64,000 bases of DNA, from positions 17,961 through 81,960 of the forward strand of contig JAEZIT010000097.1 in the NCBI GenBank assembly GCA_023436495.1, in the 5' to 3' direction. Below, piece by piece: positions 45,555 through 55,046 of this stretch. The position numbers and the translations under genes are program-made. The stretch's first letter is position 1. Each line of letters starts with the position of its first letter. A model generated the notes under the pieces. It was given only the letters and a program-made list of their open reading frames with translations. It searched no databases and had not been told where the DNA came from. Source of the DNA: Acidobacteriota bacterium. Lineage in GTDB: Bacteria; Acidobacteriota; Blastocatellia; Pyrinomonadales; Pyrinomonadaceae.

Positions 45555-47156
45555 ATGGCATTGCAACTACGCAGAAAGACACACGAATCGATTGTTTACA
45601 TCGACAAAGACTCCGCACCGCGGATCATGCCGAATGGCGAGGATTTTATTCTTGAGGACATCCCTATCGGGACGCGGGTGATATATCCGAATCCGCCGAT
45701 CAAGGGTTTGCCGAATCGCGAAGCGGCGATCAGATATGCGGTGAATCATCCGATCGAGATGGAGCCGCTTTATGCGCTGCTCGAGCCGGGAATGCGCGTG
45801 ACGATCGCGATGGACGACATTTCGCTGCCGCTGCCGCCGATGGCGTTGCCGGACATGCGGCAGACGATGCTGGAGGTCGTCCTGGACATGTGCTCGGCGA
45901 ACGGCGTGGACGACATTCATCTGATCATCGCGAATTCGCTGCACCGGAAGATGACCGAGTGGGAAATGAAGCGGATGGTCGGAAAGGCGATCTTTGACGA
46001 ATTTTACCCCGACCGCTATTACAACCACGACGCCGAAGACGACGAAGGCCTGGTCACGCTCGGGCATACGCGGCACAACGAACCCCTCCGGGTGAACCGT
46101 CGGGCGATCGAAAGCGATCTGCTTATTTATTTGAACATAAACCTGGTTCCGATGGACGGCGGGCATAAATCGGTCGCGGTCGGACTGTGCGATTACGAAT
46201 CCTTGCGTGCGCACCACGAACCGCAGACCATTCGCGATTCGCATTCGTATATGGACCCGCCGGCTTCGGAATTGAATCACAAGGTGATCCGGTTGGGTAA
46301 ACTGGTGGATGAGAACTGCAAGGTCTTTCACATCGAGACGGCGCTGAACAACAAGATGTTTCCCGACGGGTACGACATCCTGACGCGTAACGAGGATGAG
46401 TTTTCGTTTGCCGACCGGATGAAATGGGAAGCGATGAAGCGCACATTTTCCAAGATGCCGCGGGGCGCGCGTCGAAAGATGCTGCATGCCATTCCGGCGC
46501 AGTACGAGCTGATCGGATGTTTTGCGGGCAAGACCGAACCTGTGCATGACAAGATCCTCGAACTTAATTACCGCCAGTACGAGATCCCGGTAAAAGGGCA
46601 GTGCGACATAATGATCACCGGCATTCCTGATATATCGCCGTACAACGTTTATTCGGCGCTGAATCCGCTGCTGGTGCAGGTGATGGCCCTCGGGTACCAC
46701 TTCAACATGTTTCGGAACAAGCCTCTGCTGCGAAAAGGCGGCGTGATGATCATCACGCATCCGTGCTTTGACGAATTCGATCATAATTTTCACCCGTCAT
46801 ACATCGAATTCTTCCACCGGCTGCTACCCGAATCGCGCGATGCGTTCTATCTGCGCGAAAAATACGAGCGCGAGTTCGCCAGCAACCCGGCATACGTCGA
46901 AATGTACCGCCGGGGCAACGCCTATCACGGTGCGCACCCGTTCTTTATGTGGTATTGGGGCGAAAACGGGCGCCAGCACGTCGGCAAAGTGATCGTTGCC
47001 GGCGCCGAAAACGCCCACGTCCCCGAAATGCTCGGTTGGGAGCGAGCTGACAATCTGACCGAAGCGATCGCAATGGCACGCTCGTATATGGGCAGAAATG
47101 CTGAAATTACGATGCTGCACCAGCCTATTATTGGGTTGTGTAATGTGTCGGATTAA
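45555..47156 (+). CDS. LarA-like (DUF2088) lactate-racemase-domain protein
   Basis: 533 residues. The N-terminal DUF2088 domain aligns by eye with Lar[30 protein letters not shown] (H130), [15 protein letters not shown], and [20 protein letters not shown] with K205 and H221 matching the lysine and histidine that hold the nickel-pincer cofactor. The histidine expected about ten residues before that lysine is not seen. The C-terminal part is longer than in LarA (about 425 residues). No larB/larC/larE cofactor genes are in the window. AAGGA precedes the ATG. Confidence 0.8.
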   Translation: MALQLRRKTHESIVYIDKDSAPRIMPNGEDFILEDIPIGTRVIYPNPPIKGLPNREAAIRYAVNHPIEMEPLYALLEPGMRVTIAMDDISLPLPPMALPDMRQTMLEVVLDMCSANGVDDIHLIIANSLHRKMTEWEMKRMVGKAIFDEFYPDRYYNHDAEDDEGLVTLGHTRHNEPLRVNRRAIESDLLIYLNINLVPMDGGHKSVAVGLCDYESLRAHHEPQTIRDSHSYMDPPASELNHKVIRLGKLVDENCKVFHIETALNNKMFPDGYDILTRNEDEFSFADRMKWEAMKRTFSKMPRGARRKMLHAIPAQYELIGCFAGKTEPVHDKILELNYRQYEIPVKGQCDIMITGIPDISPYNVYSALNPLLVQVMALGYHFNMFRNKPLLRKGGVMIITHPCFDEFDHNFHPSYIEFFHRLLPESRDAFYLREKYEREFASNPAYVEMYRRGNAYHGAHPFFMWYWGENGRQHVGKVIVAGAENAHVPEMLGWERADNLTEAIAMARSYMGRNAEITMLHQPIIGLCNVSD

Positions 47157-47170
47157 CCGGAATAACGCAG

Positions 47171-47602
47171 ATGTTAGAAATCGAATTTGAGGAGCCAAAC
47201 ACATTTACCTGCGATTGTTGCGGCGGAACGACAACAAAGCTGACCAGATTCGTTTACCAAGACAATGACGCGTTCGCGGTATATTACGCCCTATTTACAG
47301 ATCTGCACATTGACAACGGGGTGATGGGAATTGTGAGTCTCGGCGATTGGGGCGAAGATGAGGTGCCGCCGTCGCGCGTCGCTTTTGCCTTTCGTTTATG
47401 GGAGACCGAGGACAATTTCAACGTTACTATCACCGACGCGGCTCAATCGGAATGGAACGACGCAGAGATTCTTGGGCGCATGCTGAGTCGTGAAGAGGCA
47501 TTGGCTCATTCTTGGATTCAGGACGTTTTTCATATCACAGATCATATGACAGACGAAGACCCGGCAATTCGCGAATTCTTCAAGTCTGAACCTGTGCATT
47601 AG
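47171..47602 (+). CDS. small CxCC protein of unknown function
   Basis: 143 residues, acidic. The N-terminus has FTCDCCGGTTTKLTRFVYQD, a possible metal-binding Cys cluster without a second Cys pair. It is followed by aromatic-rich strands (AFAVYYALFTDLH, VAFAFRLWE) and a C-terminal helical part with HSWIQDVFHITDHM. The stop is 8 nt before the fusion gene. No family recognised. It could be a small regulator or an immunity-type protein, but the sequence gives no proof. Confidence 0.6.
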   Translation: MLEIEFEEPNTFTCDCCGGTTTKLTRFVYQDNDAFAVYYALFTDLHIDNGVMGIVSLGDWGEDEVPPSRVAFAFRLWETEDNFNVTITDAAQSEWNDAEILGRMLSREEALAHSWIQDVFHITDHMTDEDPAIREFFKSEPVH

Positions 47603-47610
47603 TGCTTTAA

Positions 47611-50600
47611 ATGAAGTTATCACCAACAGAAATATTCAAGGGCAAGAAGATCTTCTTCATCGGCGGGACCGGTTTCGTGGGCAAGGTTACACTGTCGATG
47701 CTGCTCAATAATTTTCCGGATATCGGGAAGGTTTACGCGACGGTCCGCGCGCGTGATGAGAACGAATCGACCACGCGGTTTTGGACGAGCATTGTTACCT
47801 CGCCGACGTTCGATCCGCTGCGCGAGAAATACGGCGACGGTTTCGAGGAATTTATCAGATCGAAGGTCGTTCCGGTGAACGGCGACGTCGGGAATGAATT
47901 TCTCGGCCTCGATGAAAAAACGGCGCGGAAGATAATGAAGGACACCGATATCATTATCAACGGTGCCGGAAACGTGACATTCAATCCGCCTCTGGAATCG
48001 GCGCTGCGTACGAACGTCGTCGGTTCGAACAATATCATCCAGCTTGCGCGAATGATGAAAAAGCCGCGGCTCGTGCATGTTTCTACGTGTTTCGTCGCCG
48101 GAAAGCGCAGCGGCCCGATCTGGGAGAACGAGCCGGTCGTCGGTTATTTCCCTCGAAAGAATGAATTGGTCGGAACGGTGTTCGACGTCAATCAGGAAGT
48201 CGCCGACTGCGCTCGTCTGAGCGAGCAGGCGCGCCAAGAAGCGGACGATGCCGTGCAGGCAGCAAAGTTCCGCGAATCTGCAAGGGCAAGATTCATCGAA
48301 GAAGGCCGCGACCCCGACGACGAAGCGGAACTGAAATCGGCTATTTTCCGCGAACGGAAAATGTGGATACGCGAACGCACGACGGAACTCGGCGCCGAAC
48401 GTGCGGAATATTGGGGATGGACGAATATCTACACTTATTCGAAATCCCTTGCCGAACAGATCATCGCCCAGCAGGACGATATCGTTAAGATTCTTGTCCG
48501 GCCGTCGATCGTCGAATCTTCGCAGTCGTATCCTTTCCCGGGCTGGAACGAAGGATTTACAACGACCGCTCCCCTGATCCTGATCGCCTTGCGCGGCCAG
48601 CCGATCATTCCGGTGAATGAAAAGCTGATCCTCGATATTATCCCGGTCGATATGGTAGCGGGCGTAATACTCGGAGCTGCGATGAACGCGCTTGTCGACG
48701 ACAATCCGCCGTTGGTGTTTCAGGCATCATCGGGCGATTCGAACCCGAACGACATGAAGCGCATTGTCGGGCTCGTCGGGCTGTACAAACGCCAGCACTT
48801 CGACGAAAAGGAAACAGGGAACAAGGTCGTTAACAAGCTGGCCGGTATGATCGAGGCGACGCCGGTAAAACAGCGCACTTATGAATTGACGTCGGCGCCG
48901 ATGCTGAACAAGCTTGCCAAGCGCGCCGATTCGCTCCTGGAAAAGGCGGCGCCCCGCTGGGGCGGCGGCCGTATCGGGAATATCGTGTCGGACCTGCAGA
49001 AATCCGTCGATCAATTCGAACGTACGACGCAGGAAACGATGGACGCCTTCGCGATGTTCAAGCCGTTCATGATCGACAACGAATACCTTTATCGTTCGGA
49101 CAACGTCCGTGCGCTTGTGTCGATCGTCAAGGAAAAAGAGAAGCACCTGCTCCCGTGGTATCCGGAAAAGCTCGATTGGTACGATTACTGGCTGAACGTG
49201 CATTTCCCTGGCATGCGCAAATGGGTGCTGCCAACCTTGGAAGAAGAGCTGAAGATCCAGGAACGCCGTGCGTATACGTACAAGGACCTGCTCGACCTGT
49301 TCGATACTTCGACAAAGCGCTTCTCGACCCGCGTTGCGATGCGGATCGAGCGCAACGGCCGAAAGGAGCAGTATACGTTCGAGGACGTTCGCGAACTGAC
49401 GCTGCGCGCGGCCGGTTTTCTGGCGGCAAACGGGATCAAGCAGGGCGATCGCGTGATCCTTTTCTCGCACAACATGCCGGAATGGCCGCTGACGTACTTC
49501 GGAATACTGAAAGCCGGAGCGACGGCCATCCCGATCGACCCGGCGAGTTCGGTGGATGAGATAACGAATTTCGCGAAGGCAGGCGAGGCTTCGGCGATAG
49601 TTATCTCGCCTAAGCTGGCCGCCGAAAATCCGGAGCTGAAAGAGAAGCTGGGTATTCCTGTGTGGACCTTCGATGAGGTTTTCGAGATGCCGACCGAGAT
49701 CGAAGAAGCGAACCGACTCGCGTTGCTGCCGCCGAAGATACTTTCGAATTCAGTCGCATCGCTGATATTCACATCAGGAACGACCGGAACGCCGAAGGCA
49801 GTGATGCTTTCGCATAAGAATTTCACCAACATGATCTCGATGCTGTCGAGCGTGCTGGACATGGACATCACGGACGGCGTTTTATCGGTGCTGCCGCTGC
49901 ATCACACATTCGAATTTTCGGCCGGTTTCCTGACGCCCTTCGCTAACGGGACACAGATCACATATCTTGACGAACTTTCGAGCGAAGAACTTTCGCGTGC
50001 GATCGAGCACGGCCATGTGACCGGCATGGTCGGCGTGCCTGCGTTGTGGGAAATGCTCCATAGGCGCATAAAAACGCGGCTGCGCGAACGCGGCGATTGG
50101 ATCGCGGACGTTGCTGACAACATCATCGATTTCAACGCCTGGCTTCGCGACAACACTCCTTTTAACCTTGGCCCGATCGTGTTTTTCCCGATCCATCAGG
50201 GAATGGGCGGAAAGATGCGGTATCTCATCTCGGGCGGGTCGGCGCTCTCGGAAAAAGTCCAGAAAGACCTTCATGGGCTTGGGTTTACCGTGCTCGAAGG
50301 TTACGGATTGACGGAATCTTCGCCGGTGCTGACCGTTTCGCGTCCGGGCAACAAGCTGTTGAAGGGAAGCGTCGGCAAACCTCTCCCTGGCGTCGAGGTC
50401 AAGATCGACAATCCGGACGACAACGGCGTCGGCGAGGTTCTCGCCCGAGGGCAGAACGTAATGCTCGGGTATTACAACAACGAAGAGGCGACCGAGGCAG
50501 TTCTTCAGGACCGATGGCTGCGCACAGGCGATCTTGGAAAACTCGACGAAGACGGAAATCTATATATTGTCGGGCGTTCCAAAGATGTCATCATCGATTC

Positions 50601-52017
50601 GAACGGCAAGAATATCTATCCGGATGAGATCGAGGACATTTACGGGAAATCGGGATATATCAAGGAACTGAGCGTTGTCGGACTGCCTGACGATGACGGC
50701 GGCGAAAAGATCGCTGCGCTCGTCGTTCCCGATTACGAAAACGACATAACGCTGGCGCGGGCCGAAGTAAATAAAAAGGTCGAAGAGCATTTTCGCGAGA
50801 TATCGGCCTCTCTGCCGTTCTTCAAACGCGTGAAAGTGCTGCATATCACACCGTTCGAATTGCCGCGCACCGCAACACGGAAGGTGAAGAGGCCCGAAGT
50901 CGTTGAATTGCTGCAAGGACTAGAAGACCGCGACAAGCGAAAGACTAAAGCGGCGGTCGAATCGAAAGGCGACGATAACGTGCTTTGGATACGAAAGATC
51001 GTAGCGACCGTCTCAAGCCGGCCTCTGTCCGATGTTGCGATCGAGGACAAATTGACAGATCTTGGGTTCGATTCGCTGATGTTCGTCGAACTCCAGGCGG
51101 CCGTCGAAGACGCGGGCGGCAAGGTCCTCTCGCCCGACACGCTTAACGAAGTTCAATCCGTCCGCGAATTGCTGACGGCGGTACAGAGGCTCGACAAAAC
51201 GAAGAAACTGGCCGATGAGCCGAAGACCGAAGAGAAAAAGGACGAGGACGAGATAATTATTCCGTCGATCGTCCGCCGCGCGGGAAATGCTCTGGTCGAT
51301 TTTGCGCAGGAAACGCTGTACGAAGGCGTGCTCGATACACGGATCGAAGGCCAATCCAACGTGCCGCAGCATGTAAATTTCATCGTCGCGCCGAACCACA
51401 CCTCGCATATCGACACCGGACTGGTGAAAAAGGCCCTGGGCAAGGATGTCGCGGAGCAGACCGTCGCAGTGGCCGCCGCGGACTACTGGTTCGATACGAA
51501 ATATAAACGCGCGTACATGAACAATTTTACGACGCTCGTTCCGATAGAACGCACGGGCAGCCTGCGTCAATCGCTGCGGCATGTCACTCGCATCCTGAAT
51601 GAAGGCTATAACGCCCTTATCTTTCCCGAAGGCGGCCGGCAGGAAAGCGGCGAGATCGCGGAATTCAAACCGATCATCGGTTACCTGGCGTTGAATCAAA
51701 AAGTGGGAATTCTGCCGATTTACATCTGGGGCACCTACGAGGCGTTTCCGAAAGGAACCGTCATCCCGAAGGGCAGCAGCATCGGTGCAAAGGTCGGGGC
51801 GAAGGTCGGGAATTTCCTTGAATACGATGAGCTGGCGTCAATGACCAAGGGCGTGCCGAATACTGAGGCATACCGCCTGATCGCCGCCCGCGTACAGCAC
51901 GAGGTCGAGAACATGCGCGACGGAAAACGCGATAAATTCGACGTCGCGGCCGTTCGCAAGAAATGGCGTGCTGAGCGGCGAAGATCGCGGAAACAGGAAC
52001 CGGTCATCGATGAATAG
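47611..52017 (+). CDS. four-domain lipid synthase: acyl reductase, AMP-ligase, ACP, acyltransferase (ElbD-like)
   Basis: 1468 residues in four domains. Residues 1-500 are an extended SDR of the fatty-acyl-CoA/thioester reductase type: FFIGGTGFVGKVTL and catalytic Y274-x3-K278 (YTYSK). Residues 560-1110 are an acyl-adenylating enzyme: TSGTTGTPKA near 720, GYGLTESSP near 897, GRSKDVIID near 985, ATRKVK near 1086. Residues 1120-1200 are an acyl carrier domain with LGFDSL (Ser1155 for phosphopantetheine). Residues 1240-1468 are a PlsC-type acyltransferase (NHTSHID, H1263/D1268; FPEGGR). The same domain order is known from myxobacterial ElbD, which is required for ether lipids. Probably makes alkyl/ether or plasmalogen-like lipids at the membrane. 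Confidence 0.85.
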   Translation: MKLSPTEIFKGKKIFFIGGTGFVGKVTLSMLLNNFPDIGKVYATVRARDENESTTRFWTSIVTSPTFDPLREKYGDGFEEFIRSKVVPVNGDVGNEFLGLDEKTARKIMKDTDIIINGAGNVTFNPPLESALRTNVVGSNNIIQLARMMKKPRLVHVSTCFVAGKRSGPIWENEPVVGYFPRKNELVGTVFDVNQEVADCARLSEQARQEADDAVQAAKFRESARARFIEEGRDPDDEAELKSAIFRERKMWIRERTTELGAERAEYWGWTNIYTYSKSLAEQIIAQQDDIVKILVRPSIVESSQSYPFPGWNEGFTTTAPLILIALRGQPIIPVNEKLILDIIPVDMVAGVILGAAMNALVDDNPPLVFQASSGDSNPNDMKRIVGLVGLYKRQHFDEKETGNKVVNKLAGMIEATPVKQRTYELTSAPMLNKLAKRADSLLEKAAPRWGGGRIGNIVSDLQKSVDQFERTTQETMDAFAMFKPFMIDNEYLYRSDNVRALVSIVKEKEKHLLPWYPEKLDWYDYWLNVHFPGMRKWVLPTLEEELKIQERRAYTYKDLLDLFDTSTKRFSTRVAMRIERNGRKEQYTFEDVRELTLRAAGFLAANGIKQGDRVILFSHNMPEWPLTYFGILKAGATAIPIDPASSVDEITNFAKAGEASAIVISPKLAAENPELKEKLGIPVWTFDEVFEMPTEIEEANRLALLPPKILSNSVASLIFTSGTTGTPKAVMLSHKNFTNMISMLSSVLDMDITDGVLSVLPLHHTFEFSAGFLTPFANGTQITYLDELSSEELSRAIEHGHVTGMVGVPALWEMLHRRIKTRLRERGDWIADVADNIIDFNAWLRDNTPFNLGPIVFFPIHQGMGGKMRYLISGGSALSEKVQKDLHGLGFTVLEGYGLTESSPVLTVSRPGNKLLKGSVGKPLPGVEVKIDNPDDNGVGEVLARGQNVMLGYYNNEEATEAVLQDRWLRTGDLGKLDEDGNLYIVGRSKDVIIDSNGKNIYPDEIEDIYGKSGYIKELSVVGLPDDDGGEKIAALVVPDYENDITLARAEVNKKVEEHFREISASLPFFKRVKVLHITPFELPRTATRKVKRPEVVELLQGLEDRDKRKTKAAVESKGDDNVLWIRKIVATVSSRPLSDVAIEDKLTDLGFDSLMFVELQAAVEDAGGKVLSPDTLNEVQSVRELLTAVQRLDKTKKLADEPKTEEKKDEDEIIIPSIVRRAGNALVDFAQETLYEGVLDTRIEGQSNVPQHVNFIVAPNHTSHIDTGLVKKALGKDVAEQTVAVAAADYWFDTKYKRAYMNNFTTLVPIERTGSLRQSLRHVTRILNEGYNALIFPEGGRQESGEIAEFKPIIGYLALNQKVGILPIYIWGTYEAFPKGTVIPKGSSIGAKVGAKVGNFLEYDELASMTKGVPNTEAYRLIAARVQHEVENMRDGKRDKFDVAAVRKKWRAERRRSRKQEPVIDE

Positions 52018-52120
52018 ATCGCGGGCACAGCAAAGCGCCGTACATTCGGCTGCGAAACTTTTTTAACGATTTAGCGTCATACTAATACCCGCCGGCATCT
52101 TCGGCCGGCCGCAAAATTCT

Positions 52121-54943
52121 ATGAAGATCATTAAGTGCTACTTGTTGCTCCTAACTCTTGTTATATCTGCAATTCCGGCATCTGCCCAAAAAGCCGGCGG
52201 AAACGGGACGTTCAAGATCGATTACGAAAAGTTCACACTTCCCAACGGGCTGGAAGTTATTTTTCACATAGACCGATCAGATCCGGTCGTCGCGGTCTCG
52301 CTGACTGCGCATGTCGGTTCTGCCAGAGAAAAAGCAGGCCGGACGGGCTTTGCTCATATGTTCGAGCACCTGCTGTTCCTGGAATCGGAAAACCTTGGAA
52401 AGGGCGGATTGGACAAGCTGACCGCTCGTATCGGCGGTTCCGGCGCGAACGGTTCGACCAACCGCGACCGGACGAACTACCTTCAGACCGTGCCGAAGGA
52501 CGCTCTGGAAAAAATGCTTTGGGCCGAGGCCGATAAGCTGGGCTGGTTCATAAACACCGTGACCGAACCCGTGCTGCAAAAGGAAAAGCAGGTCGTTAAG
52601 AACGAGAAGCGGCAGAGTGTGGATAACAATCCCTACGGGCATACTGACTATGTGATCGACAAGGCTCTTTACCCGGAAGACCATCCTTATAACTGGCAGG
52701 TGATCGGTTCGCTCGAAGATCTTCAGAACGCCGAGCTTGAAGACGTAAAAGAATTCTTCCGCCGCTGGTACGTGCCGAACAATGTGACACTGACCGTCGC
52801 GGGCGATTTCGATCCCGTTCAGGCAAAGAAGTGGGTCGAGAAATATTTCAGCGAGATCAAACGCGGTGAAGAGGTGACGCCGCTGCCGAAGAGGCCGGGT
52901 GTCGTCAAAGAAACGGTCAAGTTCTATCACGAGGATAATTTCGCCCGCCTGCCGGAGCTTACATATACCTGGCCGACGGTCGAACAATATCACGCTGACG
53001 AGGCCGCATTGGACGTGCTGGCTATTTACCTGACCAGAGGAAAGCGTGCGCCGTTCTATCAGGTGATCGTCGAGGATAAGAAACTGGCACCGGGCGTGGG
53101 TATGTTCAACAGTGGTTCCGAACTTGCCGGCCAGGCCGCTCTGGTGATCAGGGCATTCGCCGACAAGGATCTGGACGATGTGGCAAAGGCGGTGGCTGAA
53201 TCATTCGCCAAATTCGAAAAGGAAGGCATTTCCCAGAAGGACCTCGACCGAATAAAGGCCGGGCAGGAAACGCGGTTCTATAACTCGCTGTCGAGCGTAC
53301 TTGGGAAAGGCGTGCAATTGACGCAGTGCAACATATTTGGGGGTGACCCCGGATGCATCGAGCAGGATATCAAGAATATTCTCGCCGTTACGCCGGCCGA
53401 TGTGATGCGCGTTTATGAGAAATACATCAAGGGCAAGAATTACGTGGCGACCAGCTTTGTGCCGAAGGGCAAGGCCGCACTTGCTCTGGAAGGTTCAACC
53501 AAGGCGGAAGTGGTCGAAGAGAAGATCGTACAGGGTGCCGAAGACGCCGTCGATCCGAACGTAAAGGCTTCTTATGAAAAAACGCCCTCAAGTTTCGACC
53601 GCAGTGTTGAGCCGCCTTACGGCCCCGCACCGGAGGTCAAGATCCCGGCGGTTTGGGAAAACAAGCTTTCCAACGGAATGCGTGTTTACGGGATCCGGAA
53701 TTCCGAAGTGCCGCTCGTGCAGTTCGAGATCGTAATCGACGGCGGCCTGTTGATGGAAGACATCGACAAGGTCGGCGTATCGAACATGATGGCACGCATG
53801 ATGACGCAGGGAACCGCGAAAAAGACGCCGCAGGAACTTGAAGAAGCGATCCAGCAGCTTGGGGCTTCGATCAATGTGAATGCGGGAGTCGAAGATGTCA
53901 GGATCGGCGTCACGACGCTGGCGAAGAATTACGACGCGACGCTTGCTCTTGTTGAAGAGATATTGTTCGAGCCGCGCTGGGACGCGAAGGAATTCGACCT
54001 TATCAAACAGAGCGTCATCAGCCAGATACGCCAGTTGGAAGCGAATCCGAACGCCATCGCTCAGCGTGAATACAACGCGCTTATATACGGCAAGGACAAT
54101 ATTCGCTCGCGGAACATCCTGGGCACGATCGAATCGGTCAACACTATAACCATCGACGATCTAAAGGCTTATTACGCGAAAAACCTTTCGCCGTCGGTGG
54201 CCAGAATGCACGTCGTTGGGGACATCGACAAGTCGAAGGTGACATCGTCGCTGGCCGGCATCAATAAACGCTGGGCCGCGAAGAAGGTGAATATTCCAGC
54301 GTACAAAACGCCGGCACCTCCCACTAAGCCGCAGGTTTATTTCTACGATGTGCCCGGTGCGGTCCAGTCGGTCCTGCGGATCGGTTACCCCGCTCTGGCG
54401 GCTACGGACAAGGACTATTACCCGGCCGTGGTTACGAACTACATTCTCGGCGGGGGCGGTTTCGCGTCGCAGCTCACACAGGAGCTGCGGGAAGGAAAGG
54501 GCTACACTTACGGGATCAACTCGAATTTCTCCGGAACGCAAAGCCCGGGGCCGTTCACGATCAGCAGCGGCGTACGTGCGAACGTGACACTTGAGTCGGT
54601 GCAGTTGGTGAAGGACATTCTCGAAAATTACGGCAAGAACTTCTCGGACGCAGACCTGGCGACAACGCAGGGTTTCCTCATCAAGAGCAACGCCCGCGCA
54701 TTCGAAACTGCCGCGGCGAAGCTGAACCTGCTGGACAACATCAGCAGCTATGGCTGGAAGCCCGATTACGTAAAACAGCGTGAGCAGATCGTAAAGGCGA
54801 TGACCGTCCCGCAGATCAAAACGCTTTCCGGGAAATACCTGGATCCGAATAAGATGGTCTGGCTGATCGTCGGCGATGCGAAGACGCAGCTGCCGAGGCT
54901 GAAGGAACTTGGGTTCGGCGAGCCCGTGCTGCTTAACAAATAA
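52121..54943 (+). CDS. M16-family zinc metallopeptidase, two-domain, secreted
   Basis: 940 residues with a signal peptide (cleavage near SAQ). The first M16 domain holds the inverted zinc motif H79-M-F-E82-H83 and the downstream VVKNEKRQ glutamate. The second M16 pair begins near residue 545 (NKLSNGMRVYGIRNSEVPLV) and lacks HxxEH; it should be the inactive, cage-forming half, as in other two-domain members. It degrades peptides in the periplasm. Its ATG has no Shine-Dalgarno; a 6-bp GCCGGC hairpin (52091-52109) lies just upstream. Confidence 0.93.
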   Translation: MKIIKCYLLLLTLVISAIPASAQKAGGNGTFKIDYEKFTLPNGLEVIFHIDRSDPVVAVSLTAHVGSAREKAGRTGFAHMFEHLLFLESENLGKGGLDKLTARIGGSGANGSTNRDRTNYLQTVPKDALEKMLWAEADKLGWFINTVTEPVLQKEKQVVKNEKRQSVDNNPYGHTDYVIDKALYPEDHPYNWQVIGSLEDLQNAELEDVKEFFRRWYVPNNVTLTVAGDFDPVQAKKWVEKYFSEIKRGEEVTPLPKRPGVVKETVKFYHEDNFARLPELTYTWPTVEQYHADEAALDVLAIYLTRGKRAPFYQVIVEDKKLAPGVGMFNSGSELAGQAALVIRAFADKDLDDVAKAVAESFAKFEKEGISQKDLDRIKAGQETRFYNSLSSVLGKGVQLTQCNIFGGDPGCIEQDIKNILAVTPADVMRVYEKYIKGKNYVATSFVPKGKAALALEGSTKAEVVEEKIVQGAEDAVDPNVKASYEKTPSSFDRSVEPPYGPAPEVKIPAVWENKLSNGMRVYGIRNSEVPLVQFEIVIDGGLLMEDIDKVGVSNMMARMMTQGTAKKTPQELEEAIQQLGASINVNAGVEDVRIGVTTLAKNYDATLALVEEILFEPRWDAKEFDLIKQSVISQIRQLEANPNAIAQREYNALIYGKDNIRSRNILGTIESVNTITIDDLKAYYAKNLSPSVARMHVVGDIDKSKVTSSLAGINKRWAAKKVNIPAYKTPAPPTKPQVYFYDVPGAVQSVLRIGYPALAATDKDYYPAVVTNYILGGGGFASQLTQELREGKGYTYGINSNFSGTQSPGPFTISSGVRANVTLESVQLVKDILENYGKNFSDADLATTQGFLIKSNARAFETAAAKLNLLDNISSYGWKPDYVKQREQIVKAMTVPQIKTLSGKYLDPNKMVWLIVGDAKTQLPRLKELGFGEPVLLNK

Positions 54944-54953
54944 GAAGCGGTTC

Positions 54954-55021
54954 GGGGCAGCAAACAACGGACAACGTTCGCGCGTTTCCACGTCCAAACG
55001 TTATCCGTTGTTAGCTGCTCC
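54954..55021. repeat. 25-bp imperfect inverted repeat
   Basis: Arms 54954-54978 and 54997-55021 match at 22 of 25 positions with an 18-nt loop. The core is ACAACGGA-AACGTT. It lies between the M16 stop and the GH47 ATG (26 nt before it). No T-run follows, so it is not a standard terminator. It may be an interspersed palindromic repeat. Confidence 0.7.
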
Positions 55022-55046
55022 CAAAACCATAGGATCGAATTTCTAC

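Noticed and set aside
45567..46793. 408-codon open frame on the minus strand
   Set aside because: Shadow of the LarA-like gene; His/Arg-rich translation with no domain.
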